A DNA stretch of 64,000 bases, from the NCBI RefSeq assembly GCF_002975175.1, contig NZ_PCNZ01000009.1:79642-143641 (forward strand). The letters are read 5' to 3'. Position 1 is the first letter of the stretch. Each line of letters begins with the position of its first letter. Both the position numbers and the translations under genes were made by a program. This document shows positions 18,709 through 27,737 of the stretch, in pieces. The notes under the pieces are model-generated. The model was not told the DNA's origin and ran no database searches. It worked only from the letters and a program-made list of their open reading frames with translations. The stretch comes from Bacillus sp. MYb209. GTDB lineage: Bacteria > Bacillota > Bacilli > Bacillales > Bacillaceae_G.

Positions 18709-20107
18709 ACTTTCTTGTAAACCATGCTGTATATAATAATTGAATGGCCTCTTCAATTTCTTCCTCTAATAAAGTCGCAAATCCAAGTAATACTGTACTT
18801 TTTGGAGAAGTCCCTTCCTTATAATACATCGAAACAGGATACACTTTAATACTCCTTTCAGCTGCAGCTTCCATTAATTCTTTCTCTTCCATCCCATTAT
18901 GCACTTTTAATAAAATATGTAGGCCGGAATCTTCCCCTATTACTTCAATGCGATTAGAAAAATATTTTTCTATTACCGAAACAAGACGGTCTCTCTTCTT
19001 TCGGTACACAACACGCATTTTATGAATATGCTTTTCCCAATTCCCGTCATTTAAAAATTTCTTAATGATCTCTTGATCCATTCTTGAAACGCTTTGTGTG
19101 TAAAATAAATATTGCTCTTGATACTGTTTAATGAGCTGTTTTGGCAACACCATATAACTCATCCGTAATGATGGCAATAGCGCTTTAGAGAGCGTCCCCA
19201 TATAAATTACTTTCCCATCTCTATCTAACCCTTGCAGCGCCGGAATCGGCTTTCCTGAATAGCGGAATTCACTATCATAATCATCTTCAATAATATATCT
19301 TCCTTCTTCTTTTTTCGCCCATTGTAAAAGCTGCATTCTTCTCGTAATTGGCATAATCATCCCGCAAGGAAACTGATGCGAAGGTGTAACAAATACAACA
19401 TTTGCATGGCTATCAGTTAACTGTGACATACAAATTCCATCTCCATCTAAAGATAACATTTGGACATTTTGTTCCCCTTGCTCAAAAACAACCATTTTCC
19501 GATGGTACCCAGGATTCTCAACCGCATAACGACTTCCCTTTAACAGCTGAAATACCATTTTTACTAATATTTGCGTACCCGCTCCTATTACAATTTGACT
19601 AGCTGCGCATCGTACACCTCTAGATTCATACAAATAGCTCGCGATTGCTTCTCGTAAACTTACCTCCCCTTGCGGATGTCCAATAAAAAGTAAATCTTTA
19701 TTTTCAAATTGCCATACCTCATTCATAATTTTTCGATATACACGAAACGGAAAAGTATTAGTATCAACACCCCTTTGAGTGAAATCAAATTTATACTTCT
19801 TATCTTGAAAAGGCGCTTCTCCTATTACCTCTTCACTGCCTTCCACATGAATCATTTGCTCGACTTCACATACAAAATAACCTTTTCTAGAAATCGACTC
19901 AATATATCCTTCGGCAAGAAGTTGCTCATAAGCAGCTTCAACTGTATTTTTACTCACTTGTAAATATGTCGCCAGCTTCCTCTTAGCCGGTAATTTCGTA
20001 AAGGCTGGAATCGTTCCATCTTTAATCTCTTTTTTTATATACTCATACAATTGTACATACAATGCTGTCTTACTATTTGCATTCAAATTAGGCGTTAGTT
20101 CTAACAC
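18707..20107 (-). CDS. MocR-type regulator (GntR HTH fused to aminotransferase fold)
   Basis: A 466-residue transcription factor. The GntR winged helix occupies about residues 10-80 (KLPAKRKLATYLQVSKNTVEAAYEQLLAEGYI). The rest is a fold-type I aminotransferase domain with the PLP-binding Lys in YMGTLSKALLPSLRM near residue 314 and the EDDYDSEFRY strand before it. Such regulators sense PLP or a PLP-linked amino compound. The start is GTG at 20107, with AGGAGGGG upstream. It is divergent from an EamA exporter, and a perfect palindrome lies between them, so the exporter is the likely target. Confidence 0.88.
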   Translation of the reverse strand: MLELTPNLNANSKTALYVQLYEYIKKEIKDGTIPAFTKLPAKRKLATYLQVSKNTVEAAYEQLLAEGYIESISRKGYFVCEVEQMIHVEGSEEVIGEAPFQDKKYKFDFTQRGVDTNTFPFRVYRKIMNEVWQFENKDLLFIGHPQGEVSLREAIASYLYESRGVRCAASQIVIGAGTQILVKMVFQLLKGSRYAVENPGYHRKMVVFEQGEQNVQMLSLDGDGICMSQLTDSHANVVFVTPSHQFPCGMIMPITRRMQLLQWAKKEEGRYIIEDDYDSEFRYSGKPIPALQGLDRDGKVIYMGTLSKALLPSLRMSYMVLPKQLIKQYQEQYLFYTQSVSRMDQEIIKKFLNDGNWEKHIHKMRVVYRKKRDRLVSVIEKYFSNRIEVIGEDSGLHILLKVHNGMEEKELMEAAAERSIKVYPVSMYYKEGTSPKSTVLLGFATLLEEEIEEAIQLLYTAWFTRK

Positions 20108-20136
20108 AACATCTGACCCCTCCTAAAAACACATAA

Positions 20137-20158
20137 CTGATACTTTTTACAGTATCAG
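20137..20158. promoter_or_regulatory. palindromic operator in the MocR/EamA divergent region
   Basis: CTGATACT-n6-AGTATCAG is a perfect 8+8 inverted repeat located between the two divergent starts, the expected place for MocR binding. Confidence 0.5.
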
Positions 20159-20221
20159 AAGTTCTATATAATTCCTTTTATCATGTAACACATTAATAAT
20201 CAAATACTAGAGAGGAGATGC

Positions 20222-21154
20222 ATGATAATGAACAATGGTAGACGCCTTGGACTTATGATGATTATTACAGGAGCTACCCTATGGGGATTATCTGGTCCCA
20301 TGATTCAGTGGCTATTTCAACATACTAACGTATCATCAATTGATTTTTTAACAATTCGCCTGTTACTCGCAGGAATATTCATTTTATCTTTCTTGCTTAT
20401 TAAAAACCAAAACATATTTCACATTTGGAAACATCCTAAACACTTTATACATCTTATAATTTTCTCTATTCTTGGCATGCTTGGTGCGCAGTACGCTTTT
20501 ATCGAAACAGTTCATATTAGTAATGCCGTAACGGCAACACTATTTCAATTTCTAGGCCCTGTTCTTATTACTATTTACGTTGCGTTTGAGCAAAAGAAAT
20601 TCCCTGCTTCTATGCAAATACTCGCAATTATAACTGCTCTAACAGGGACATACTTTATTATTACAAACGGTTCAATTGAAAATATTATTTTATCTAAAGC
20701 AGCTATTACTTTCGGCCTATTAACAGCGATTGGCTTCGCGTTTTATACCCTTCATCCGGCTTCTCTTATTAAAGACTGTGGAACAACTATAGTAATTGGC
20801 TGGGGGATGTTAATTGGAGGGATTGCACTGCTTATTTGTAATCGTCCTTTTGGATGGAATCAGATTTCACAAACTTTCACACTTCAAACTTTTTCTATGC
20901 TTATTCTTATCATTATAAGTGGCACTCTTTCTTTCCTTCTTTATATCGGGAGTCTTAAATATTTAGCAGCAACAGAAACAAGTATTTTATCTAGCATTGA
21001 ACCACTTGTAGCTGCCATCGTTTCAATCGCTTGGCTTAATGAATCTTTTGGAGCATATCAATTATTAGGCGGAGTATGTATCGTTCTTTCTGTTATTTTC
21101 TTAACAATGCCTCAAAAAGAGAGAGAACCAACCTTTTCAACTGAACAAATATAG
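20222..21154 (+). CDS. EamA/DMT-family transporter
   Basis: A 310-residue membrane protein with ten hydrophobic helices arranged as two EamA halves (first half from MMIITGATLWGLSGP; second half from ITFGLLTAIGFAFYTL). The segment SSIEPLVAAIVSIAWLNE near residue 260 is a hallmark of the family's second repeat. It probably exports an amino acid or other small metabolite. GAGGAGATGC precedes the first ATG. The divergent MocR gene and the palindrome between them suggest PLP-linked control. Confidence 0.87.
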   Translation: MIMNNGRRLGLMMIITGATLWGLSGPMIQWLFQHTNVSSIDFLTIRLLLAGIFILSFLLIKNQNIFHIWKHPKHFIHLIIFSILGMLGAQYAFIETVHISNAVTATLFQFLGPVLITIYVAFEQKKFPASMQILAIITALTGTYFIITNGSIENIILSKAAITFGLLTAIGFAFYTLHPASLIKDCGTTIVIGWGMLIGGIALLICNRPFGWNQISQTFTLQTFSMLILIIISGTLSFLLYIGSLKYLAATETSILSSIEPLVAAIVSIAWLNESFGAYQLLGGVCIVLSVIFLTMPQKEREPTFSTEQI

Positions 21155-21162
21155 AAAATGTC

Positions 21163-21196
21163 AAAAGAGGTCGTACAAAACTTACGACCTCTTTTT
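21163..21196 (+). terminator. terminator after the EamA gene
   Basis: AAAAGAGGTCGTA/TACGACCTCTTTT stem. Confidence 0.75.
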
Positions 21197-21269
21197 ATGA
21201 TTTAAAGGAATTGTCTCGTCTTCTAGCAAATACAATTACACTAACAATAAAAATTAGGAGTGTGGCACC

Positions 21270-21794
21270 ATGAAAAAAATCGGAACTATGCTACTTTTCT
21301 CCTTCCTCATTACTGGCTGCGCGCAAGTGCAGCCAGATTCAAATGTACCTAAAAAAGAAGTACTAGAAACGTCATCCTCTCAAATTAACGCACCTTCCTT
21401 TTTTCATCTTAGTGTCTTAAAAGATGTAAATTGGGAAGAAGCGCCATCATTCGTAGAAGGAAAAATACCGTTAAAAGGCATTGAAGGAAAAATTGCAATG
21501 GCTGATAGCTCTATTATCGCAAATGAACAAAATGAAATAATGTGGTTCTTCCTAGATCCTGAAATGCCAACTGGAAAACTATCTATTATCGCGTTAAAAC
21601 AAGGAACTACAACTCCAACACCAGTACTCTTTCAAAAAGAAAATTCCAAACAAATTTGGACTACTTCAAATACAGTCGATACAATCATAAAGGAACTCCC
21701 TCTCGTAATGTCACTACCTTCATCTGGATTATGGGTATTAAACATATATGTGAATGAAAGATATTATGATCAATTTGTAATCAATGCCGAGTAA
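21270..21794 (+). CDS. secreted lipoprotein of unknown function (DUF4871-like)
   Basis: A 174-residue protein with a lipoprotein signal peptide: basic MKKIG, a hydrophobic stretch and the lipobox ITGC with Cys at residue 17. The mature part is beta-rich with no catalytic motif I recognise (ADSSIIANEQNEIMWFFLD; GLWVLNIYVNERYYDQ). It looks like a single extracellular domain similar to DUF4871, a family call from memory. AGGAG lies about nine bases before the ATG. It is monocistronic. Confidence 0.7.
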   Translation: MKKIGTMLLFSFLITGCAQVQPDSNVPKKEVLETSSSQINAPSFFHLSVLKDVNWEEAPSFVEGKIPLKGIEGKIAMADSSIIANEQNEIMWFFLDPEMPTGKLSIIALKQGTTTPTPVLFQKENSKQIWTTSNTVDTIIKELPLVMSLPSSGLWVLNIYVNERYYDQFVINAE

Positions 21795-21827
21795 ATACAC
21801 TTCTTCATTATTTTGATTTCTTATCTC

Positions 21828-21859
21828 CAAAAAAGCAGTGCCTTAAAGGCACTGCTTTT
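21828..21859. terminator. bidirectional terminator between the lipoprotein and malic enzyme
   Basis: AAAAAGCAGTGCC/GGCACTGCTTTT stem. Confidence 0.8.
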
Positions 21860-21861
21860 GA

Positions 21862-23064
21862 CTATTTATAACTTGGCATTTTCGTAATTTGCGCCACCCC
21901 TGATTCAATGGCTGCTTTTGCTACTGCTTCTGCAACACTTGGAACAACTCTTTTATCTAATGGATTTGGAATTACATAATTCGCATTACGCTCTTCGTCC
22001 GTAATGATGTTAGCGATTCCATATGCTGCCGCTAATTTCATCTCTTCTGTAATATCTGTCGCACGTACATCTAAAGCACCACGGAATATACCAGGGAACG
22101 CCAATACATTATTTACTTGATTCGAATAATCAGAACGCCCAGTTCCTACTACAGCCGCCCCTGCTTCTAATGCATCCTCTGGAAATATTTCTGGAATTGG
22201 ATTCGCCATTGCAAACACAATTGGTTTCTCATTCATCGTCTGTACAAGTTCTTTCGTTAATACGTTAGGGGCAGATACACCAATGAAAATATCAGCCTGA
22301 TGAATCGCTTCCTTTAATGTTCCACGTACGTATTCTCGATTTGTCTTCTTTGAAACCTCGATTTGTGCTTCGTTCATCCATGTTTCACCTTCACAAACAA
22401 TACCTTCTAAGCTAACTAACGTAATATGTTTTGCACCAGCTTTTAATAATAATTTTCCAATTGCAATTCCTGCCGAACCCGCACCGTTAATAACAATTTT
22501 CACATCATCTATTTGTTTACTTACGACTTTTAATGCATTAATAACAGCTGCTAAAACGACAATAGCCGTCCCATGTTGATCATCATGGAATATAGGAATA
22601 TTCGTTTCTTCTTTTAATCGTTTTTCAATTTCAAAGCAACGTGGTGCTGCAATATCTTCTAAATTAATACCTGCAAATGTAGGCTCTAAATTTTTCACAA
22701 GGGTAACGATTTCATCCACATCCGTCGTCCCTAAACATAACGGGAAAGCATCTACATTCGCAAACTTCTTAAATAAAATACTTTTCCCTTCCATAACAGG
22801 CATAGCCGCTTTCGGTCCAATATTCCCTAAACCAAGTACTGCTGTTCCATCTGAAACAACTGCAACCATATTTCCTCTTGCTGTATAGTCATACGCTGTT
22901 TCTTCATCTGCCGCAATTGCTTTGCAAGACTCAGCTACCCCTGGTGTATAAGTCAGGCTTAAATCATCCGCTGAATTTACTTCTACTTTACTTGTAATCT
23001 CAATTTTCCCCACTAATTCTTTATGCAATAATAATGATCTTTCATTAATTTGACTTTCTAACAT
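21862..23064 (-). CDS. NAD(P)-dependent malic enzyme
   Basis: A 400-residue short-form malic enzyme that decarboxylates malate to pyruvate. The N-terminal domain has LTYTPGVAESCKAIA and GNMVAVVSDGTAVLGLGNIGP. The metal and substrate site is NLEDIAAPRCFEIE followed by FHDDQHGTA. The Rossmann motif is INGAGSAGIAIGKLLL, and GTGRSDYSNQVNN is the typical C-terminal segment. GGGGAGA precedes the ATG. It lies downstream of a malate/citrate-type symporter, so imported malate can be fed to pyruvate. Closest in design to B. subtilis YtsJ/MalS; cofactor preference cannot be read. Confidence 0.9.
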   Translation of the reverse strand: MLESQINERSLLLHKELVGKIEITSKVEVNSADDLSLTYTPGVAESCKAIAADEETAYDYTARGNMVAVVSDGTAVLGLGNIGPKAAMPVMEGKSILFKKFANVDAFPLCLGTTDVDEIVTLVKNLEPTFAGINLEDIAAPRCFEIEKRLKEETNIPIFHDDQHGTAIVVLAAVINALKVVSKQIDDVKIVINGAGSAGIAIGKLLLKAGAKHITLVSLEGIVCEGETWMNEAQIEVSKKTNREYVRGTLKEAIHQADIFIGVSAPNVLTKELVQTMNEKPIVFAMANPIPEIFPEDALEAGAAVVGTGRSDYSNQVNNVLAFPGIFRGALDVRATDITEEMKLAAAYGIANIITDEERNANYVIPNPLDKRVVPSVAEAVAKAAIESGVAQITKMPSYK

Positions 23065-23087
23065 ACTTATAATCTCCCCTTAATTTG

Positions 23088-23120
23088 ACAAGCTAGCTAT
23101 ATGTATATAGCTAGCTTGTT
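23088..23120 (-). terminator. hairpin between the symporter and malic enzyme genes
   Basis: ACAAGCTAGCTATA/TATAGCTAGCTTGT is a nearly perfect palindrome without a strong T run on the minus strand. It may process or attenuate the transcript. Confidence 0.45.
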
Positions 23121-23130
23121 TGATCATAAT

Positions 23131-24477
23131 TTATGAAAACATTTTCAATAAAATTGTTGCTGTTACGACCACTGCTGCCCCGCCTAAACGCGTTGAAATT
23201 TGCGCAAACGGCATTAATTCCATACGATTTGAAGCTGATAAAATAGCAACATCACCAGTTCCACCTAAACCACTATGACACCCAGTTACAATCGCTGATT
23301 CAACTGGATACATTTTCATCACTTTCCCTACAAGAAAACCTGATGCTACCATTGTAAGAACAACTGATGCACAAACAACAACATATCCTACAGAAAGAAC
23401 TGCTGCTACGTCTTTTAACGGAATATATAGCAATCCTAAACCGACCATTAATGGCCAAGTGAAGTTCTTTGAAATAAATTTATATAAATGGAATGCACCT
23501 TGCTCCATTTTTGCTGGCATTAATTTAAAGTATTTCACAAGTGCTGCTGAAAAAATCATAATGATTGCTCCTGGAATACCAATAAACTTAGAAGCGAATC
23601 CTCCGAAAATAAAGAATGTACATGCAATCAATAACCCTGCTCCCATTAATGAGAAATCAATTGGTTTTTCTACATTTTGCCCTTTTAATAACTCTGCTTG
23701 ATTATCTGTTTTTACTAATACACCATTCCCACTAAGTTCAGGTCTCTTCTCCCCTAAACGTTTCATATAGCCTGCGCTTACGATCGCAAACATATTCCCG
23801 ATAATAGCCGCAGGAATAAGCTGTGATACAAATGTTGCTGATGATTCGTTTAAAATATCACCGTAAGCTAGCGACAATGGTAAAATTCCTTCTCCAATAC
23901 CACCACTCACAATTGGTACGATGATAAAGAAAAATGTCTGCTTCATTTCAAACCCAAATAGTGAACCTACTAATAAGCCTACTGCGATAGAAGCTAATGT
24001 TCCTACTACTAAAGGAATAAACATGCGAACGAAACCTTGTACTAGCACTTTACGATTCATTCCCAAAATACTTCCTACTACTAAACAAGAAATATATAAA
24101 TATAAAAAATTCGATTTTTTCATTAACATAGTCGCAGCTTCCATTGAAGCTGGATTCATCCAGTTGAAAAATACAAGTAACGATGGAATAAATAATGAAA
24201 GAATTGCTGGACCACCGATGTTTTTTAGAATTGGAATTCTCATCCCAATGTCACCTAAGAAAATACCCATAATCATAATAACTGCAAATCCACCAATCAT
24301 ATCTGCTGGTAATTTATTATATACAGATGCCCCATAAATAATAGCAGCCAATACTACATATAACGGTAAAGGTATTACACCGATTTTTACATTCATAATT
24401 TTAGAAGCGAACGATTCTCTTTGTACCTCATTCCCCTCAGAAAATGATACCGCTTCCACATTTTTTTGAATTCCCAT
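23131..24477 (-). CDS. maeN: 2-hydroxycarboxylate family Na+/malate symporter
   Basis: A 448-residue membrane protein of the 2HCT family, the same length as I recall for B. subtilis MaeN. It has about eleven hydrophobic helices and the family signatures GGIGEGILPLS (re-entrant loop) and CHSGLGGTGDVAILSA near the C-terminus. Likely Na+-coupled malate uptake; a citrate/malate carrier (CimH-like) is the alternative. Substrate choice is inferred from the neighbouring malic enzyme and the MalK/MalR-type two-component genes just upstream. AAGGAGGTG precedes the ATG. The upstream region has a cre-like site and three TTACAAAA repeats. Confidence 0.85.
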   Translation of the reverse strand: MGIQKNVEAVSFSEGNEVQRESFASKIMNVKIGVIPLPLYVVLAAIIYGASVYNKLPADMIGGFAVIMIMGIFLGDIGMRIPILKNIGGPAILSLFIPSLLVFFNWMNPASMEAATMLMKKSNFLYLYISCLVVGSILGMNRKVLVQGFVRMFIPLVVGTLASIAVGLLVGSLFGFEMKQTFFFIIVPIVSGGIGEGILPLSLAYGDILNESSATFVSQLIPAAIIGNMFAIVSAGYMKRLGEKRPELSGNGVLVKTDNQAELLKGQNVEKPIDFSLMGAGLLIACTFFIFGGFASKFIGIPGAIIMIFSAALVKYFKLMPAKMEQGAFHLYKFISKNFTWPLMVGLGLLYIPLKDVAAVLSVGYVVVCASVVLTMVASGFLVGKVMKMYPVESAIVTGCHSGLGGTGDVAILSASNRMELMPFAQISTRLGGAAVVVTATILLKMFS

Positions 24478-24508
24478 ATGGCACCTCCTTGTTTTCTTAA
24501 TAACAATA

Positions 24509-24522
24509 TTAAAACGCTTTCA
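24509..24522 (-). promoter_or_regulatory. cre-like CcpA site upstream of maeN
   Basis: TGAAAGCGTTTTAA on the minus strand fits TGNAANCGNNNNCA with one mismatch, 30-45 bp upstream of the start codon. Confidence 0.45.
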
Positions 24523-24536
24523 ATAGTAAAAATAGT

Positions 24537-24565
24537 TTTTGTAAGTTTTGTAACTACTTTTGTAA
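24537..24565 (-). promoter_or_regulatory. three TTACAAAA direct repeats, probable response-regulator sites
   Basis: TTACAAAA occurs at 24537-24544, 24546-24553 and 24558-24565 on the minus strand, just upstream of the maeN cre-like site. The adjacent response-regulator gene makes these its likely targets. Confidence 0.45.
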
Positions 24566-24605
24566 TTAAAAAAAGTATAAGCGACCTATAATAAGTCGCT
24601 TATAC
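24566..24605 (-). terminator. terminator after the malR-like gene
   Basis: GTATAAGCGAC/GTCGCTTATAC stem, then TTTTTTTAATT on the minus strand; it overlaps the stop codon. Confidence 0.7.
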
Positions 24606-25307
24606 GTAAAAGTCTATTTTGTTTTGGTCAATACACCTTAATTTACTTACAGGCCTTCCAACATGCTGATACACCATTTCATTCTCTAACACTCCAATTT
24701 CAGTCAAAAACATTACATATTTTCGAATAGAAACTCTTGAAACCCCTACTAATTTCGCCATTTCATCTGTTGTAAATGCTTGTCCATGAAGCGATTTGAT
24801 TTGCTGCCAAATTAGTTGCAGCGTTTGCTTTGTTAATCCTTTCGGAAGCTCTTTATAGATAAAGGACTCTCTTTTTTCTTTTTGTAAAATTAGCGAATCT
24901 AATTCCGATTGACTAATTTTTTGTTGATCTTTCATAAAAGTAAGCTTTTCTCGATATACAGTTAATGCCTCTTTAAAGCGTTCAAATGTAAATGGTTTAA
25001 TTAGATAGTCTACAACTCCATATTGTAATGCTTTTTTGATACTTCCCATATCATGCACAGCTGAAATCATCATAATATCAATTTCTTTTTCTTGATTCCG
25101 AATATACATTAAAAGCTCAAATCCAGTCTCCTCAGGCATAAAAATATCAAGTAATATGAAATCTACTCGTGACTTCTCTAATACTTCTATCGCCGATTTT
25201 ACTGAGTTAACTGCATGGACAAGTTCAAACCCTCCCACTTGCTCTAAATAATGCGTATTTAACATCGCAACCATCGGATCATCTTCTACAATCAAAACTT
25301 TGATCAT
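24600..25307 (-). CDS. malR: CitT/MalR-type response regulator
   Basis: A 235-residue regulator: receiver domain (VEDDPMVAMLN; phospho-Asp in FILLDIFMPEETG; Lys in YLIKPFTFERF) and a C-terminal DNA-binding part with FTTDEMAKLVGVSRVSIRKYVMFL, typical of the CitT/DctR branch. The ATG at 25307 directly follows the kinase stop codon (1-bp gap), so translation is probably coupled; upstream in-frame starts (25319, 25340) are possible. By position it should activate maeN. The B. subtilis MalR role is known biology; transferring it here is inference. Confidence 0.85.
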   Translation of the reverse strand: MIKVLIVEDDPMVAMLNTHYLEQVGGFELVHAVNSVKSAIEVLEKSRVDFILLDIFMPEETGFELLMYIRNQEKEIDIMMISAVHDMGSIKKALQYGVVDYLIKPFTFERFKEALTVYREKLTFMKDQQKISQSELDSLILQKEKRESFIYKELPKGLTKQTLQLIWQQIKSLHGQAFTTDEMAKLVGVSRVSIRKYVMFLTEIGVLENEMVYQHVGRPVSKLRCIDQNKIDFYV

Positions 25308-25308
25308 C

Positions 25309-26907
25309 TTATCTCTCATCCCTACTTTTAGGTATTTCAATCGTTATTGTCGTTCCCGTTCCTAACAATGAATGAACATAAATTTCCCCATTTATTCGCT
25401 GTATGCTTTCCTTTACGAGATGCAAACCATACCCCCGATTATCACCCTTTGTGGAATAACCTTTTATAAATAATGCATCAATTTCATCTTCTTTTATGCC
25501 TTTCCCTGTATCTTGTACTGTAATAATTAATGTATCCCCATATTGTATTCCAACTTCAACCTGTTTCTTCTCACAATTCGTCACTGCGTCTAATGCATTA
25601 TTAATTAAATTTCCGACAATGGTGATCAGTTCATGAATGATACGTTCATCATATATTTCTGGTAAGTAAGAATCTTCTTTTATAATTAACTTTATATTCT
25701 TCTCTCTAGCATAACTAAGTTTACCTAGTAAAAATCCAGCAAATACTGGGCTTTTAATTTTTTTCATAACCCCCCCAATTTCATATTGATGCTCTGATAC
25801 CATACTACTTACATATTTCTGCAATTCTTCATACTGTTTCATATGTGTTAACCCTAATACGACATGCATTTTATTCATAAATTCATGAGATTGAGCCCGT
25901 AATGCTTCCGCATATAGCCTAATACCAGTTAATTCTTCTGCTAATTTTCTAATTTCTGTTTTATCACGAAATGTTGCAATCGCGCCAACTATTTCTCCTT
26001 TTACATATAAAGGAACACGATTAGTAACAATCGTAATTCCATAAATATTTTGTTCTTCGTTTAATTGTACCTCTCCTGTTTGCAACACTTCTTTTATACG
26101 TGAATTTGGCATATACAATTCAACATCTTTACCAATAAAATCTTCTTCAAGTCCACTTTTCTTAAATAATCGTTTTGCCTCATTATTTATTAAAGTTACA
26201 TTCGCCTCTTTATCTACAGCAATAATACCTTCTTTCACCGAAAGCAACATCGTATTTCTTTCTTCAAGAATTTTTGCTATCCTATGCGGCTCAAGACCAA
26301 ATAAACTTTTCTTTATATGTCTAGCTAGCAATATCGCCCCTATAATGCCAACTAATACTCCAACTCCAACACCGATATACATAATATATCTACTTTCCTT
26401 AACTCGCTCTTTTACATTATCTGCTGAAATTCCAACCGCAACCGCTCCAAGTTGTTCCCCTGTTTCAGAAAAAACCGGCACAAATACTCTCATAGAAATC
26501 CCTAAAGTTCCTTCTGCTAGCGACACATGTTCCTTTCCCTTCAATGCCGTTCCTTCATCTCCTCCAATGAAATGTTGCCCTATTTTTTGAGGATTGGGGT
26601 GAGATTTCCGGATTCCATTCATATCCATAACTACAATAAATTGAACATCTGTACTCTTTAAGAGCTTATTTGTATACACCTGAATCAAGGAGGTATCTAC
26701 CTTCCCCGCCAACCCATCAATTACAATAGAATCATTCGCCACAATACGTGCAATCGTTTTTGCCTTCTCAGCCTGACTATCTTCTGTCGCCCGTTCAACA
26801 TTATGGCTAATTAAAATATCTGTTACGAGTAAAGAAAAAATTACAACTGTACACACTAATAATGTAATCGTTTTCCATAAATTCCATAGTTTTTTTCTTT
26901 TTCTCAT
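25309..26907 (-). CDS. malK: CitA/MalK-type sensor histidine kinase
   Basis: A 532-residue membrane kinase. TM1 near 13-33, then an extracytoplasmic Cache/PAS-like sensor (VANDSIVIDGLAGKVD...KSHPNPQKIGQHFIGGDEG) of the dicarboxylate/citrate-sensing group, TM2 near 175-195, a cytosolic PAS domain, the phospho-acceptor helix LRAQSHEFMNKMHVVLGL, and an ATPase domain (NLINNALDAV, DTGKGIKEDEID, GYGLHLVKESI). The ATG at 26907 is preferred over 26967, whose extra residues precede TM1. It is co-transcribed with the regulator and lies next to a malate-type symporter. Confidence 0.87.
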   Translation of the reverse strand: MRKRKKLWNLWKTITLLVCTVVIFSLLVTDILISHNVERATEDSQAEKAKTIARIVANDSIVIDGLAGKVDTSLIQVYTNKLLKSTDVQFIVVMDMNGIRKSHPNPQKIGQHFIGGDEGTALKGKEHVSLAEGTLGISMRVFVPVFSETGEQLGAVAVGISADNVKERVKESRYIMYIGVGVGVLVGIIGAILLARHIKKSLFGLEPHRIAKILEERNTMLLSVKEGIIAVDKEANVTLINNEAKRLFKKSGLEEDFIGKDVELYMPNSRIKEVLQTGEVQLNEEQNIYGITIVTNRVPLYVKGEIVGAIATFRDKTEIRKLAEELTGIRLYAEALRAQSHEFMNKMHVVLGLTHMKQYEELQKYVSSMVSEHQYEIGGVMKKIKSPVFAGFLLGKLSYAREKNIKLIIKEDSYLPEIYDERIIHELITIVGNLINNALDAVTNCEKKQVEVGIQYGDTLIITVQDTGKGIKEDEIDALFIKGYSTKGDNRGYGLHLVKESIQRINGEIYVHSLLGTGTTITIEIPKSRDER

Positions 26908-27214
26908 TCCTTCAATAGCTCCCCTAGTTATTAAATAGAAAAATAAGTAAGGTGGTATCATTTTCACCTTACCTATTTGCTGTTATTATACTTTAAATTT
27001 ACAGTCATTTCTTATAGTTCTTTTCTTCTTCCATCAAATTAACTTATTCTTCTACAGCCGCTGCACTCTTCGTTATTTCACCAACTTAGGAAACAATATA
27101 TAATAATAACATGTATTATTTTGCTCAATTATGCATTTCTGCATATTTAGTTATTTTTAAAAAGATTAACTTACAGAATAAGAGAACCCCATATAGAAGT
27201 TCTCTTGTTTCATA
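26908..27214. other. intergenic region upstream of the malK-like gene
   Basis: About 300 bp of AT-rich DNA. It holds the malK-like promoter region on the left and an AAGAGAAC/GTTCTCTT hairpin at 27179-27206 behind the broken GrpB gene. I see no gene and no clear operator. Confidence 0.4.
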
Positions 27215-27706
27215 TCACTTTCGCTTCTTAAAAACACCTTTTACAAAACTTTCTTTATGATCCATGTACTTCTTTATCCCGACTGAATGCTTCTTAGCAT
27301 AATCTAATTTTAAATTTTTGTACTCCACTTTCGCTTCCTCATTGGCATTCAAATAATCTCTGAAGAAGATTAAATCATTCCAAATCCCTTTTTCATACTC
27401 TACTAAATGGATATAATGTGTGCGTTTTTAAAAAGTAGAATCAGTAAACTTTTCAAAGATAATTTCACCAGGTCGTTCCACCTTTAATTGTAAAAATCCT
27501 ATAGATTTAAAACCATCCGTAATACACTTTTCTACTGCATTAAAATCCTCTACAGCTACTAATATGTCTATAACTGGCTTGGATACCATACCTTCAATAA
27601 CTGTACTACCAATGTGTTCTATACGATTCGCCTCTATATGCATATTTTCTTGTATTTCATGTTTCACTTTAGAAAATTCTTTTTTCCATTCATCTGTATA
27701 AGTCAC
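27215..27706 (-). pseudogene. GrpB-family (UPF0157) nucleotidyltransferase-like gene, interrupted by one stop
   Basis: Reading on the minus strand gives a GrpB-like protein of about 163 codons: EWKKEFSKVKHEIQENMH, IEHIGSTVIEGMVSKPVIDILV, then ...EIIFEKFTDSTF, a TAA at 27428-27430, and in the same frame KRTHYIHLVEYEKGIWND and on to KGVFKKRK. The HIGST and KPVIDI motifs are those of the family. The only lesion visible is the TAA codon, so this is a recent nonsense mutation or a base error. The start is uncertain: GTG at 27706, while homologue-like sequence (LGITGDEIKLV) continues upstream without an ATG. Confidence 0.75.
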
Positions 27707-27737
27707 TAATTTAATTTCGTCACCCGTTATGCCTAAT

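Noticed and set aside
27428-27706. Independent 92-residue gene
   Set aside because: The same frame continues after TAA with GrpB-family sequence, so it is the first half of an interrupted gene.
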